Source: a bacterium (GTDB taxonomy: Bacteria; Auribacterota; Tritonobacteria; UBA1439). Taken from it: 64,000 nucleotides of DNA. The notes beneath the pieces were generated by a model that saw only the letters and a program-made list of their open reading frames with translations, ran no database searches and was not told the origin of the DNA. Made by a program: the position numbers and the translations under genes. Location of the stretch: assembly GCA_028716845.1 (NCBI GenBank), contig JAQUPF010000010.1, positions 35,549 to 99,548 of the forward strand, in the 5' to 3' direction. Of the stretch, positions 19,096 to 28,615 are shown one piece after another (position 1 is the stretch's first letter; each line of letters starts with the position of its first letter).

Positions 19096-20004
19096 ATGGA
19101 TAGACCCTGCCCCCTGTGCGACTGGCCGCGTTCGAGACCCCTGTGGACGCTGCGGGGCGCGACGCTCCTCCGCTGCGGCTCCTGCGGGGCCGTCCGCGTG
19201 CACCCCATGCCGTCGCCGGCCGCGGCACGGGCGGCCGCCGAGGGTGCCGCCGCGGAGAGGCTTTCCTCGGAGCGGGACGGGGAGGTGCTCGCGCGGCTGG
19301 GCGAGCGCAACGCGAAGATCCTCGGCGCGCTGGAGCGCAGGGTCGGCGTCGGGTCGCTCCTGGACGTCGGCTGCGGGCGCGGCATCCTCCTGGCCGACGC
19401 GCGGCGGAGGGGATGGCGCGCGGCGGGGGTCGAACCGGCGAGGCACACCGCGGAGGAGGGCATCCGGGCGCGCGACCTGGACATCAGGATCGGCACCATC
19501 CGCGAGGCGGCGTTCGGGGAGGCATCGTTCGACGCCGTCGTCTTCAGCCACTCCATCGAGCATCTCGTCGACCCCCGCGCGGACCTGGCCGCGGCGGTCC
19601 GGCTCCTCAGGGCGGGGGGATGGGTCTACATCGAGACGCCGAACTGGTCCTCCCTCTCCCGGCGGCTCCTCGGGCGCCGATGGTGGATCATCGACCCGGA
19701 GAACCATCTCCACTACCTCACCCCCGCCTCCCTGGAGGCCCTCGTCCGCCGCGCCGGCCTGCGGCTCCGCTCCATGGAGGGGACCCATTTCGACGCGCCG
19801 GCGGTGCTCATACGGCTCGCGCATTTCGGCCGGGATTCGTACAACGACATCAGGACGATCAACGCCTGCCGCGACCGGATCATGGCCGTCCGCGGGGCCT
19901 GGCGCTCGGCCGGGGCGATTGACGCCGTCGTCCGGGCGGTGCTCCGGCGGAGCCGCCTGAACGACTACCTGGCGGCGTGGGCCGAGAGGGCGGACGGCGC
20001 GTGA
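19096..20004 (+). CDS. Class I SAM methyltransferase with N-terminal zinc ribbon
   Basis: The 302-residue protein starts with a small zinc-ribbon (CPLCDW near residue 4 and CGSCGA near 29), followed by a SAM-binding domain with LLDVGCGRG near residue 92, SFDAVVFSHSIEHLVDP and the motif-III-like RAGGWVYIETPN. This layout is common in methyltransferases of polysaccharide clusters, where they methylate nucleotide sugars or glycan termini. The gene lies 27 bases after the preceding methyltransferase and converges on the leftward phosphatidyltransferase/flippase pair. Confidence 0.85.
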   Translation: MDRPCPLCDWPRSRPLWTLRGATLLRCGSCGAVRVHPMPSPAAARAAAEGAAAERLSSERDGEVLARLGERNAKILGALERRVGVGSLLDVGCGRGILLADARRRGWRAAGVEPARHTAEEGIRARDLDIRIGTIREAAFGEASFDAVVFSHSIEHLVDPRADLAAAVRLLRAGGWVYIETPNWSSLSRRLLGRRWWIIDPENHLHYLTPASLEALVRRAGLRLRSMEGTHFDAPAVLIRLAHFGRDSYNDIRTINACRDRIMAVRGAWRSAGAIDAVVRAVLRRSRLNDYLAAWAERADGA

Positions 20005-20028
20005 GCGGGCCGGCGGAGACGCGCCCGC

Positions 20029-20988
20029 CTATTTCGAGAACAACCTCCGGAGCGCCGCCCCGTGCAGCTCCGTTTCCCCGTACCTCACCACGAGAGCGGT
20101 CGAGAGCAGGACGTAGGGCGCGCCTGCAACCGCGTAGAACAGGATGATGCACTTGAGGGGCAGCGCGGCCGCCACCTCCCCCCACGCGAGCGAGCCTACC
20201 TTCGAGACGATGACTCCCACGCCCAAGACGTTGAACAACACCGTCGGTTCGAAGACGAATTTCACGCCGCCCCGCACCGAGGAGAGGAACGACGCTCCCC
20301 CCGCCTTGGAATTCCGGGGGGGCGGTCCCGTCCCGGCGGGGGTTCCCCCCGCCGCCTCGCCGGCATCCGGCATCTCCCGGCCCATCAGGATGCGGGAGCG
20401 GTGGCCGAGGTAGGCCGCCTTGAAGCGAAGGTCATAGCACGCGTCGGTCCACACCAGGAAGAGCGCGGCCGCCCCGCCGAGCGCCAGCCACGGTTCTCCT
20501 TCCGTGCGGGACAGGCCGAACGAGGCGCAGAACAGCGTCGCCGCCGGCACGACGTAGTGGCTGAGGGCGTCGAGGTAGTTGCCGGTCAGACTGGATGTTC
20601 CCCGATAGCGAGCCACCTCCCCGTCGCAGCAGTCCAGGATCATGCTCATCTGGAGGAGGAGGGCGCCGCAGAGGGCCGGTGCCCATCTCCCCGGCAGGAA
20701 GCACAACGCGCCCGCCATCCCCGTCAGGAACATGAGGATGGTGACCCCGTTGGCGGTCACGCGGGTCCGAACGAGGACCCTCGTGAGATGGATGGAGAAG
20801 ATGCGACAGACGCGCTCTATCCACCACGGGGACCAGAGGCCCGGAGCGAGGCGGGGCGACTGCAGTTTCTCGCGCAACGCGCGGATCGATTCCACGAGAG
20901 CTCCTCGGGGCGGTCGCACCGCAGCGGGGGATAGGCCCGCCTCCGCCCAAGCGGACCAATGGTACCTCCTGTCCGCCGCGTCACTCAA
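20029..20988 (-). CDS. CDP-alcohol phosphatidyltransferase-family membrane enzyme
   Basis: The 319-residue membrane protein carries the family signature as DCCDGEVAR followed by GNYLDALSH, matching D-x2-D-G-x2-A-R-x8-G-x3-D-x3-D except that the last aspartate, the usual catalytic base, is His. The DNA reads unambiguously CAC on the minus strand. Members join a CDP-linked lipid or polyol to an alcohol. About six membrane helices are visible. Start: TTG at 20988, overlapping the flippase stop; a different start cannot be excluded. In this place it may make a lipid or polyol-phosphate attached to the surface polysaccharide. Confidence 0.8.
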   Translation of the reverse strand: MSDAADRRYHWSAWAEAGLSPAAVRPPRGALVESIRALREKLQSPRLAPGLWSPWWIERVCRIFSIHLTRVLVRTRVTANGVTILMFLTGMAGALCFLPGRWAPALCGALLLQMSMILDCCDGEVARYRGTSSLTGNYLDALSHYVVPAATLFCASFGLSRTEGEPWLALGGAAALFLVWTDACYDLRFKAAYLGHRSRILMGREMPDAGEAAGGTPAGTGPPPRNSKAGGASFLSSVRGGVKFVFEPTVLFNVLGVGVIVSKVGSLAWGEVAAALPLKCIILFYAVAGAPYVLLSTALVVRYGETELHGAALRRLFSK

Positions 20989-22531
20989 GGAATAAGCGGG
21001 CCGCGGGAAAGGCGCGGAGAATCGCGTCCTTTTCCCCGCGTGAAAAATACCCGATCCTCTTCAAAAGGAGCAGGTAGCAGGAAGCGAAGATCGCTCCCTG
21101 GAGCGCGAGCAATGCCGCGTTGGAAAGGCGCGAGGCGCATGAGGGGGCGGGGAGCAAGAATACATTGCAGGTGACGATCGGCGCCGCGGCCAGAATGCTC
21201 GAGACGAGCGGCGTCACGAGGATGGCACGAAGGGCGGGGAGAATCGGCTGCCGGAAGTAGAACCGGTGCGTCGCGAAGAGAAAGTAGGCGGGCGCGAGGA
21301 GCATGGCGAGCGAGGTGCCGAGCGGGGGGCCGCAGATGCCGAGCACGCGCAGCATGGCCAGGCTCAGGGCGATGTTGAGCATCGCGTAGATGAGCGATGA
21401 CCACATCTGGTAGTGCGGCCTGCCCACACCCTGCATGGCGGCGGTCAGCGTGAGGAGCAGCGTGTTGACGAGGTAGCCCACGGAGAGGATTTGCATGATC
21501 CGCGCCGAAAGCCCGTACCCTCCGCCCATCCAGACCTCGATGATTCTCTGCGAGCCGACAACCGAGAACGCCATCGCCGGCATGAGCACGCAGGCGCACA
21601 GCTTCGTCACGCCCAGGGTGTAGCCGTACAACTGGGTCCTCGATCGGGACACGCTCATTTCGGAAAACGCCGGGACGAGAATAGGGAAGATCAACAGGGC
21701 AAACTGGCGCAGCGCGAGGGGAATCTTCGCGCCGATGTCGTAGTAGGCTACCTGGGCGACGAGGAGGGAATGGCCGATGAGGAACTTGTCAAACTGGAGC
21801 GCAATGAGCGTCGAAAACCTGCTCGTCTGTATGCGGGCACCGAATCGCAAAAGGCGCAGGAACATCTCGCCGGTGCAGTAGCGCATGCCTATACGCAGGC
21901 GGGGGAAGATGCGAAAACAAAGCCATATCTCGACGGAGGCGCTGAACATGAAGCAGATGAGATCATTGAGAAGCAGGCCGCGGATGCCATAGCCCATGCG
22001 GAGGACGAGAACGGTTCCGATTGCGTTGACCACGGTGTAGCCCATTTGGACCTTGCGCTGGAGGTCGATTCTCTGGAGCCCGCGGAGGATGGACGTCACG
22101 CACGCAACCGCCTGTTCCAGAACGAAGATAAGAATCCCGATTCGGAGCACAAAAAGGGCGTCATCGTGGAGGGAGGGGGAGAAGCGGAAGAGGCCCAATA
22201 GACGGTCACCGGCGAGGGAAAAGAGGGTGACCGCCGCGACCCCGAAAAGGACATAAAACAGGAGGCCGGTGTTGACAACCTGGTTGAGCCTTTCTTCGTC
22301 CGACTTGGAGAAGTACTCGGCGATATATTTTGAGAAAGGGCTCGAGAGGCCGAGGTCGAAGAGCCCGCAGTACTGCGTGGCGGCCGCGACGATGACCCAC
22401 AGCCCGAAACGCTCTTTCCCGATCGTCGCGACGATGTAGGGGAGCAGCACGAAACCGACTGCGATCCTGAATATGTGCGCGCAGAAGGTGAAGAGGCTGT
22501 TCCTGCTGATCTTCTCCGTCAGTGAAGTCAT
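20981..22531 (-). CDS. Polysaccharide flippase, Wzx/MVF family
   Basis: A 516-residue integral membrane protein with about twelve to fourteen helices. The N-terminal SLFTFCAHIFRIAVGFVLLPYIVATIG-type entry and KERFGLWVIV are typical of Wzx-like exporters that flip lipid-linked oligosaccharide units. Base composition is lower in GC than the rightward glycosyltransferase genes, a common trait of wzx. It is divergent from the O-antigen ligase/polymerase gene. A near-perfect promoter places the transcript start almost on the ATG (see the promoter at 22540-22568). Confidence 0.88.
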   Translation of the reverse strand: MTSLTEKISRNSLFTFCAHIFRIAVGFVLLPYIVATIGKERFGLWVIVAAATQYCGLFDLGLSSPFSKYIAEYFSKSDEERLNQVVNTGLLFYVLFGVAAVTLFSLAGDRLLGLFRFSPSLHDDALFVLRIGILIFVLEQAVACVTSILRGLQRIDLQRKVQMGYTVVNAIGTVLVLRMGYGIRGLLLNDLICFMFSASVEIWLCFRIFPRLRIGMRYCTGEMFLRLLRFGARIQTSRFSTLIALQFDKFLIGHSLLVAQVAYYDIGAKIPLALRQFALLIFPILVPAFSEMSVSRSRTQLYGYTLGVTKLCACVLMPAMAFSVVGSQRIIEVWMGGGYGLSARIMQILSVGYLVNTLLLTLTAAMQGVGRPHYQMWSSLIYAMLNIALSLAMLRVLGICGPPLGTSLAMLLAPAYFLFATHRFYFRQPILPALRAILVTPLVSSILAAAPIVTCNVFLLPAPSCASRLSNAALLALQGAIFASCYLLLLKRIGYFSRGEKDAILRAFPAARLFLE

Positions 22532-22539
22532 GGCGCGTC

Positions 22540-22568
22540 ATTATAGCAGGCAGCGAATGCACCTACAA
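22540..22568 (-). promoter_or_regulatory. Promoter of the flippase gene, predicted leaderless
   Basis: On the minus strand TTGTAG (22563-22568), 17-bp spacer, TATAAT (22540-22545) with an extended TGC. The start is expected near 22533, within about three bases of the ATG whose first base is 22531. Confidence 0.82.
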
Positions 22569-22591
22569 TCCGCCGCCGATCGGAGTGCCGC

Positions 22592-22620
22592 TTGTTCGCC
22601 CAGAGGCGCTGTGCTATATT
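22592..22620 (+). promoter_or_regulatory. Promoter of the rightward polysaccharide operon
   Basis: TTGTTC (22592-22597), 17-bp spacer, TATATT (22615-22620) preceded by TGTGC. GGGAG lies before the ATG at 22648. It is divergent from the flippase promoter. Confidence 0.8.
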
Positions 22621-22647
22621 AAATCTACAATCTTCACGGGAGACGGC

Positions 22648-24153
22648 ATGGCCATGCTGCGGCAGTACCCCGGGGGGCCCCCGCCGGTGGCCCCGCCCGC
22701 CGAGCCGCCCGCCGGCGCCGGCGCGGTCTGGGTGAAGGCCGCCATGATCATCGGCCTCCTCGCCCTCGGCAAGATGGCCTCGATGCAGTCGCGCGGAGCG
22801 GTGGGGACGCAGGAACTCCGGCTGATCGGCATCGTCGTGGGGCAGATCCTCCTCCTCGTCGTGGCGCTCGTGAACGTGGAGTTCGTCTACTACGTCCTCC
22901 TCTTCTACCTGCCGTTCAGCGCGCGGATGCCGGGCGACTACGGGACGGCGGTGAACATCACGAACGTCCTGACCGTGATCGTCATCTTCGGCCTCTTCTG
23001 CCGGAGCACGAAGGAGGGGGGCCACTTCTTCGTCCGGACGGAGCTCGACAACCTCATGTGGCTGTACCTCCTCCTCGTCTTCATCTCGTTCTTCCGGACG
23101 GCGATCGCCGAGGAGAACGACTGGGTCCTCCTCGTGACGCTCGTGAAGCGCTTCTGCACGCCGATCTTCATGTTCTACCTCACGAACTGGGTGGTGCGGT
23201 CGCGGGAGCAGATCAAGGAGAGCATCTTCGTCATCATGCTCACGACGCTCATGGTGGCGTTCCTGGCGACGAAGGACACGACGACGCCGACCCACTTCTC
23301 CTGGGAGCGGCGCGAGGCGGGGGTGGTGGCGCAGGCGAACATCATGGCGTCGTTCATGGCGTACTACATGTTCTACTTCGTGAGCTACTGCCGGATGTAC
23401 ACGGACAACTGGAAGGCGTGGCTGCTGCTCCTCGCGATCTACCCGTGCGGCCGGTCGATCATGCTGACCTTCTCGCGCGGGGGATACATCTCCTTCGTCG
23501 CGGGGGCGCTCTTCGTCTCGTACCTCTGGAAGAAGGCGCTCGCCGTCGCGGTGGCGGCGGTGATGATCTTCGTCTGGTTCAACAAGGAGGCGTTCCTGCC
23601 GGGGGCGGTCGTGGAGCGCCTCGACGAGACCTTCATCCAGGAGGATGCGGCGTACGGGAAGAAGACGGTGAGGATGGAGGAGTCGGCCCAGGGCCGGATG
23701 GAAATCTGGAAGGGCGGGATCCGGATGATCGCCGCGAACCCGATCCTGGGGGTCGGCTACGGCCAGTTCCCGCCGCTCCTGCCGTACTACTCGATGATGC
23801 CCTACCCGATGGACGCCCACAACGCCTACATCCTCATCGCGGCGGAGATGGGGCTCCCGGCGCTCATCGTCTTCCTCCTGATCACCTGGCGGCTCTTCAA
23901 GTACTCGCTCCACATCTACACGCATTGCGCCGACCGGCTCTACGCGGCCCTCGGGATGGGGTACGCGACGGGGATGGTGGCCTTCTGGTGGTCGAACGGC
24001 TTCGGGTGCCGCTTCAACACCACGGAGACGATCTCCTACTTCTGGATCCTCGCCGCGATCATCATGCTCATCCGGAAGAAGATGGCCCTCTCCCTCATCG
24101 CGAACGGCGCCCGGAACGGCATCGCCCCGCCGCCGGGCCCCCCGCGGCCGTGA
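22648..24153 (+). CDS. O-antigen ligase/polymerase-like membrane protein (Wzy/WaaL type)
   Basis: A 501-residue protein with ten or more membrane helices and a large loop ending in NPILGVGYGQFP and DAHNAYILIAAEMGLP, the hallmark of the O-antigen ligase (Wzy_C) domain. It polymerises or ligates undecaprenyl-linked repeat units in the periplasm. The ATG at 22648 is preferred over an upstream frame because a good promoter and GGGAG precede it. The N-terminus is Pro-rich (GGPPPVAPPAEPP) and cytoplasmic. It heads the long rightward glycosyltransferase series; with the divergent flippase it gives the two core Wzy-dependent functions. Confidence 0.87.
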   Translation: MAMLRQYPGGPPPVAPPAEPPAGAGAVWVKAAMIIGLLALGKMASMQSRGAVGTQELRLIGIVVGQILLLVVALVNVEFVYYVLLFYLPFSARMPGDYGTAVNITNVLTVIVIFGLFCRSTKEGGHFFVRTELDNLMWLYLLLVFISFFRTAIAEENDWVLLVTLVKRFCTPIFMFYLTNWVVRSREQIKESIFVIMLTTLMVAFLATKDTTTPTHFSWERREAGVVAQANIMASFMAYYMFYFVSYCRMYTDNWKAWLLLLAIYPCGRSIMLTFSRGGYISFVAGALFVSYLWKKALAVAVAAVMIFVWFNKEAFLPGAVVERLDETFIQEDAAYGKKTVRMEESAQGRMEIWKGGIRMIAANPILGVGYGQFPPLLPYYSMMPYPMDAHNAYILIAAEMGLPALIVFLLITWRLFKYSLHIYTHCADRLYAALGMGYATGMVAFWWSNGFGCRFNTTETISYFWILAAIIMLIRKKMALSLIANGARNGIAPPPGPPRP

Positions 24154-24176
24154 GGCGCCCCGGCGCGCACCCCGCT

Positions 24177-25157
24177 ATGGACAGGAAGATCTGCATCATC
24201 GTGCTGAACTGGAACGGGCGGGAGGAGACGCTCGCCTGCCTCCGGTCGCTCCGGGAGATCGACTACGCCGACTACTCGGTCGTGCTCGTGGACAACGCCT
24301 CGACGGACGGCTCCGCCGACGAGATCGAGCGCCTGCACCCCGAGGTGCGCCTCATCAGGAACCCGGTCAACGCGGGCTTCGACGGCGGCAACAACATCGG
24401 CATCCTGGCGGCGCTCCGGGACGGGGCGGAGGCGGTGCTGCTCCTGAACAACGACACGATCGTCTGCCCGGGCATCCTCAGGGCGTTCGCCGACGCGGAC
24501 CGGTCGCTCCCGCGGGCCGGGATCCTCGGCCCGAAGATCTACTACCACGAGCGGCCGTCCGTCTTCTGGTGGGCGGGCTGCCGGCGCACCGCCTCGACGA
24601 CCGGCTGGCTCCTCAGCTTCACCCAGGAGGGGAAGTTCCGCGAGGACCACGGCCAGTACGACGAGATCAGGAAGATCGACTCGGTGATCGGCTGCGCGAT
24701 GTACATCAGGCGCCGCGTGATCGAGGAGATCGGGATGCTCGACGAGCGGTTCTTCATCTACCACGAGGAGTACGATTTCTGCCAGCGGGCGGCCAACGTC
24801 GGCTGGCAGTGCTACTTCGTCCCCTCGGCGAGGGTCTGGCACAAGGTGTCGCTCTCGATGGGGGGCGCCTACTCCCCCTCGCTCTACTACCTCTGGACGA
24901 GGAACTGGCTGCTCGTGACGAGGAAGCAGACGCCGTTCATCCTGTGGCCGATGCTGTACGCCGCCTACGCGCGCGAGGCCCTCTGGGTCTACCAGGGGCT
25001 CGTCGACCGGGGAAAGGAGGATGCGGCCCGCGCCTCCCTCGCCGGGGCGTGGAACGCCCTCCTCAACCGGTACGGCCCGGTCAGGAACATGCGCCCGCCG
25101 GCGCTCCTCCGGCGGCTCGCCGAATGGCACGACCGCCGCGGCGGCAGGGAGGGGTGA
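24177..25157 (+). CDS. Glycosyltransferase family 2 (rhamnosyltransferase-like)
   Basis: A 326-residue GT-A fold enzyme. CIIVLNWNGREETLACL, DNASTDGSADEI, NAGFDGGNNIG, LLNNDT (the DxD-like NND) and DERFFIYHEEYDFCQR (acidic ED motif) match the WbbL/rhamnosyltransferase type of GT2. The start is ATG at 24177, 21 bases after the previous stop. The enzyme adds a sugar, possibly rhamnose, to the lipid-linked repeat unit on the cytoplasmic side. The actual donor and linkage cannot be read from sequence. Confidence 0.88.
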   Translation: MDRKICIIVLNWNGREETLACLRSLREIDYADYSVVLVDNASTDGSADEIERLHPEVRLIRNPVNAGFDGGNNIGILAALRDGAEAVLLLNNDTIVCPGILRAFADADRSLPRAGILGPKIYYHERPSVFWWAGCRRTASTTGWLLSFTQEGKFREDHGQYDEIRKIDSVIGCAMYIRRRVIEEIGMLDERFFIYHEEYDFCQRAANVGWQCYFVPSARVWHKVSLSMGGAYSPSLYYLWTRNWLLVTRKQTPFILWPMLYAAYAREALWVYQGLVDRGKEDAARASLAGAWNALLNRYGPVRNMRPPALLRRLAEWHDRRGGREG

Positions 25158-25161
25158 GGGC

Positions 25162-26301
25162 ATGCGGATCGGCGTCGACGCCTGCATCCTCTCCGCCTCC
25201 CGGAGGACCGGGATCGGCCGCTACGCCTTCTCCCTCCTCGAGGCCATGGCCCCGCAGGCCGCCGGCCGCGTCATCGGCCTCTTCTTCCCGCGCGGGAGGG
25301 GATGCCCCGACCTCCGGGGCGGCTGCTTCCGGCGGATCGGGGGTCCCGTTCCCGACGACCTCCGCGAGGACCGGTTCCACCGGCTCTGGCTCGACCTGTA
25401 CCTCCCGCTCCGCATCGCGGCCGGCGGGTTCGACGTCTTCCACGGGCCGAGCTACCTCCTCCCGCGGGCGCGCGGCGTCCGCACCGTCGTCACCGTCCAC
25501 GATCTCACGCACGAGAAGTTCCCGCAGTGGGCCGCCGGCTGCTCCGCCGGCTTCGCGCGGCGCGCCCGGGAGAGCGTCCGGCGGGCGGACGCCGTGATCG
25601 CCGTCTCCGCGGCGACCCGGGACGACGTCCTCGAGGTGTACGGCGTGGCGGAGGAGAAGGTCCGGGTCATCCACGAGGCGGCGGGCGCCGCCTTCAGGCC
25701 GGTCGGCGACCGGGGGGCGCTCGAGGAGTGCCGCCGGCGGCACGGCCTGCCGGAGCGGTTCGTCCTCTCCGTCCTCTCGCTCCACCCGCGGAAGAACATC
25801 CGGGGGCTCATCCGCGCCTTCTCGATCGCGAAGCGGGACGGCCGCCTCCCGCACCGGCTGGCGCTCGCGGGGAAGGAGTACGCGGGGGGCGGGGACGGGG
25901 CGGCGGGCCCCGGGGACGAGATCATCCCTCTCCGCTACGTCCCCGAGGATGACCTGCCGCTCCTCTACAACCTCGCCGACGCGTTCGTCTTCCCGTCGTT
26001 CTACGAGGGGTTCGGCCTGCCGCCCCTCGAGGCGATGGCGTGCGGCCGGCCGGTCGCCGCCTCGAACGTCGCCTCCCTGCCGGAGGTCCTCGGCGACGCG
26101 GCCCGCTACTTCGATCCGCACGATGTCCGGGGCATGGCCGCGGCGATACGGGAGGTGCTCGAGCCGGGGGCGGCGGACGACCTCGGTCGGCGGGGGCTGG
26201 CCCGCGCCGCGATGTTTTCATGGGAGCGGGCGGCCGCGGAGACCCTCGCGCTCTACGACGAGCTCGCGTCGGGGCGCGCCCCCCGCATCGAAAGGGATTG
26301 A
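25162..26301 (+). CDS. Glycosyltransferase family 4
   Basis: The 379-residue GT-B fold enzyme opens with [21 protein letters not shown] and has [25 protein letters not shown], a [14 protein letters not shown] donor-domain start and the [19 protein letters not shown]7E-type signature near residue 284. This subtype often transfers mannose or related hexoses. ATG 25162 follows the previous stop by four bases with GAGGGG just upstream. It is part of the polysaccharide operon. Confidence 0.9.
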   Translation: MRIGVDACILSASRRTGIGRYAFSLLEAMAPQAAGRVIGLFFPRGRGCPDLRGGCFRRIGGPVPDDLREDRFHRLWLDLYLPLRIAAGGFDVFHGPSYLLPRARGVRTVVTVHDLTHEKFPQWAAGCSAGFARRARESVRRADAVIAVSAATRDDVLEVYGVAEEKVRVIHEAAGAAFRPVGDRGALEECRRRHGLPERFVLSVLSLHPRKNIRGLIRAFSIAKRDGRLPHRLALAGKEYAGGGDGAAGPGDEIIPLRYVPEDDLPLLYNLADAFVFPSFYEGFGLPPLEAMACGRPVAASNVASLPEVLGDAARYFDPHDVRGMAAAIREVLEPGAADDLGRRGLARAAMFSWERAAAETLALYDELASGRAPRIERD

Positions 26302-26327
26302 CAGCGCGCGCCCGATTGTGATGTTCT
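26298..26327 (+). promoter_or_regulatory. Possible internal promoter before the epimerase gene
   Basis: Consensus TTGACA (26298-26303), overlapping the stop codon of the preceding gene, then an 18-bp spacer and TGTTCT (26322-26327) with upstream TG. The -10 is weak. Confidence 0.45.
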
Positions 26328-26371
26328 GCACACCCCGTCCCGCGGGCGGGGCATCACGGGAGGAGAACCAG

Positions 26372-27391
26372 ATGGCGGAGGCCGTACTCGTCACCGGCGG
26401 AGCGGGATTCATCGGCAGCAACATCGCGGCGGGCCTCGCGGGGCGGGGCCGGAGGGTCCGCGTCTACGACGACCTCTCGAGGCGCGGGACGGAACACAAC
26501 ATCCGGTGGCTCCTCGAGACGTTCCCCGGCCTCGTCGAGTTCGTGCGGGCCGACATCCGCGATTTCGACCGGCTGCGGGCGGCGGCGGCCGACGCGCCGG
26601 TCATCTTCCACCTCGCCGCCCAGGTCGCCGTGACGACCTCGGTGGCGGCGCCGCGGCCCGACTTCGAGGTCAACGCCCTCGGGACCTTCAACCTGCTCGA
26701 GGCGGCGCGGCTCGGCGGGCGGGACCCGGTCGTCGTCTTCACCTCCACGAACAAGGTGTACGGCGGCATGGAGGACCTCGCGGTGGAGGAGGGGGAGACG
26801 AGGTACCGTTTCGCCGGCGACTGCCGCGGCGTGTCGGAGGAGCGGCCGCTCGACTTCCACTCCCCCTACGGCTGCTCGAAGGGGGCGGCGGACCAGTACG
26901 TCCGGGACTACGCCCGGATCTACGGGATGCGGACGGTCGTCTTCAGGATGTCGTGCATCTACGGCCCGCGGCAGTTCGGGAACGAGGACCAGGGCTGGGT
27001 CGCGCACTTCCTCATCTCGGGAATGAAGGGGAGGCCGGTCACGGTCTACGGCGACGGCAAGCAGGTGCGGGACATCCTCTTCGTCGGCGACCTCGTCCGC
27101 GCCTTCGACCTGGCCGTCGAGCGGATCGACGCCGCGCGGGGGCGCGTCTACAACATCGGCGGCGGCGACCGGAACACGCTCTCGCTCCTGGAACTCCTCG
27201 CCCTCATGCGGGAGTCGGGCGGCCGGCCGGTCGAGCCGTCGTTCGCGCCGTGGCGGCCCGGCGACCAGCCGATCTACGTGAGCGACATCGGGAGGGCCCG
27301 CCGCGAGCTCGGCTGGGAGCCGCTCGTCGGCAGGGACGAGGGGATCGCGCGGCTCCGGGCCTGGATCCTGGACAACGAGCGGATGCTCTGA
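26372..27391 (+). CDS. NAD-dependent sugar epimerase/dehydratase (CDP-paratose 2-epimerase-like, extended SDR)
   Basis: The 339-residue extended SDR has the nucleotide-binding GGAGFIGSN at residue 9, the TSTNKVYG serine/threonine block, and the catalytic YxxxK as YGCSKGAADQY near residue 168. The long insertion before it (EEGETRYRFAG...SEERPLDFHSPYG) and the following MSCIYGPRQFGNEDQGWVAHF closely resemble CDP-paratose/tyvelose 2-epimerases. It should make a nucleotide sugar for one of the neighbouring glycosyltransferases. A GGGAGGAG ribosome site precedes the ATG. A UDP-glucose 4-epimerase role is less likely given these motifs. Confidence 0.87.
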   Translation: MAEAVLVTGGAGFIGSNIAAGLAGRGRRVRVYDDLSRRGTEHNIRWLLETFPGLVEFVRADIRDFDRLRAAAADAPVIFHLAAQVAVTTSVAAPRPDFEVNALGTFNLLEAARLGGRDPVVVFTSTNKVYGGMEDLAVEEGETRYRFAGDCRGVSEERPLDFHSPYGCSKGAADQYVRDYARIYGMRTVVFRMSCIYGPRQFGNEDQGWVAHFLISGMKGRPVTVYGDGKQVRDILFVGDLVRAFDLAVERIDAARGRVYNIGGGDRNTLSLLELLALMRESGGRPVEPSFAPWRPGDQPIYVSDIGRARRELGWEPLVGRDEGIARLRAWILDNERML

Positions 27392-27418
27392 GGCGCCGCC
27401 GCGCGCCGGCCGCGTCCC

Positions 27419-28615
27419 ATGAAGATCCTGTGGATCACCGACAACTTCCTGCCGCACTACGGCGGCTCGCGCGTCCTCTACCACCAGACGATGCGGCGCC
27501 TCCCGGCGGGGACGGTGACGCTCCTGACGAGGCGGGTGCCCGGCTGGCGGCGGTTCGACGCCGCCTCCGGCATCGATACCCGGCGCGGCTTCTTCCGGGG
27601 GCCGCCGGGGCCGGCGTTCCTGCGCGAGCTCCCCGTCTACGCCGAGATGCTCGCCCGCGGCGCCTGGCTGCTCCTCCGGACGCGGCCGGACGCGATCGTC
27701 TGCGGGGAACTTCTCCCCACCGGCCTCGTCGGCCTGCTCCTCTCCCGGATGGGCGGCCGGCCGTTCCTCGTGTACGTCCACGGCGAGGAGCTCGGCACGT
27801 ACGAGCGGCTCCGCGGCGAGCGGCGGCTGGCGTTCTCGGTCCTCCGGGCGGCGGACGCGGTGCTCCCGAGCGCGTCGGAGGCGCGGGCGAAGGCGCTCGC
27901 GCACGGGGCGCGGCCGGACCGCGTCCATCTCCTCACGCCGGGCGTCGCCGACGAGCTGCTCGAGGCGCGCCCCCGCCCGGAGCGGGCGCGGGCCCGCTTC
28001 GGCCTCGAGGGGAGGCCGCTCCTCCTGACCGTGGGCCGTCTCGTCGAGCGGAAGGGACACGCGGACGTCCTGCGCGCCGTCCGGGCGCTCGGCCGTGACT
28101 TTCCGGGGCTCGCCTGGCTCGTCGCGGGGACGGGGCCGCTCGACCGAAGGCTGCGGGAACTCGCCCGCGAGCTCGGCGTCGAGGAATCCGTCGTCTTCGC
28201 CGGCCGGCTCCCCGACGGGGATCTCGCCGACTGCTACGCGGCGTGCGACGTCTTCGTCATGCCGAACAGGGAGCTCGCGGGCGGCGACACCGAGGGGGCG
28301 GGGATCGTGCTCCTCGAGGCGGCGGCGATGGGCAGGCCGGTCGTCGCGGGGCGGGCCGGCGGGACCGGCGATTCGGTCGTCGACGGGGTGACGGGGTTCC
28401 TGGTCGACCCGGACCGGCCGGGTGAACTCGAGGACCGGCTCCGGCTGCTCCTCGGCGACCGCGCGCGCGCGCGCCGGATGGGGGAGGAGGGCCGGCGTTT
28501 CGTCTCGGCGGGGCGCCGGTGGGACGACCGCGCGCGGGAGCTGCTGCGGATATGCGGGGCGCTGGCGGGGGCGGTCCCCTCCCCCCCGCCGCCGGATGCG
28601 GGCGGCCGTCCATGA
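27419..28615 (+). CDS. Glycosyltransferase family 4
   Basis: The 398-residue GT-B enzyme begins MKILWITDNFLPHYGGSR and shows VYVHGEELGTYE, LLTVGRLVERKGH and a C-terminal donor site GGDTEGAGIVLLEAAAMGRPVVA-type block near residue 286. The donor sugar is unknown. Its last four bases overlap the next glycosyltransferase (ATGA), indicating coupled translation. Confidence 0.88.
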   Translation: MKILWITDNFLPHYGGSRVLYHQTMRRLPAGTVTLLTRRVPGWRRFDAASGIDTRRGFFRGPPGPAFLRELPVYAEMLARGAWLLLRTRPDAIVCGELLPTGLVGLLLSRMGGRPFLVYVHGEELGTYERLRGERRLAFSVLRAADAVLPSASEARAKALAHGARPDRVHLLTPGVADELLEARPRPERARARFGLEGRPLLLTVGRLVERKGHADVLRAVRALGRDFPGLAWLVAGTGPLDRRLRELARELGVEESVVFAGRLPDGDLADCYAACDVFVMPNRELAGGDTEGAGIVLLEAAAMGRPVVAGRAGGTGDSVVDGVTGFLVDPDRPGELEDRLRLLLGDRARARRMGEEGRRFVSAGRRWDDRARELLRICGALAGAVPSPPPPDAGGRP

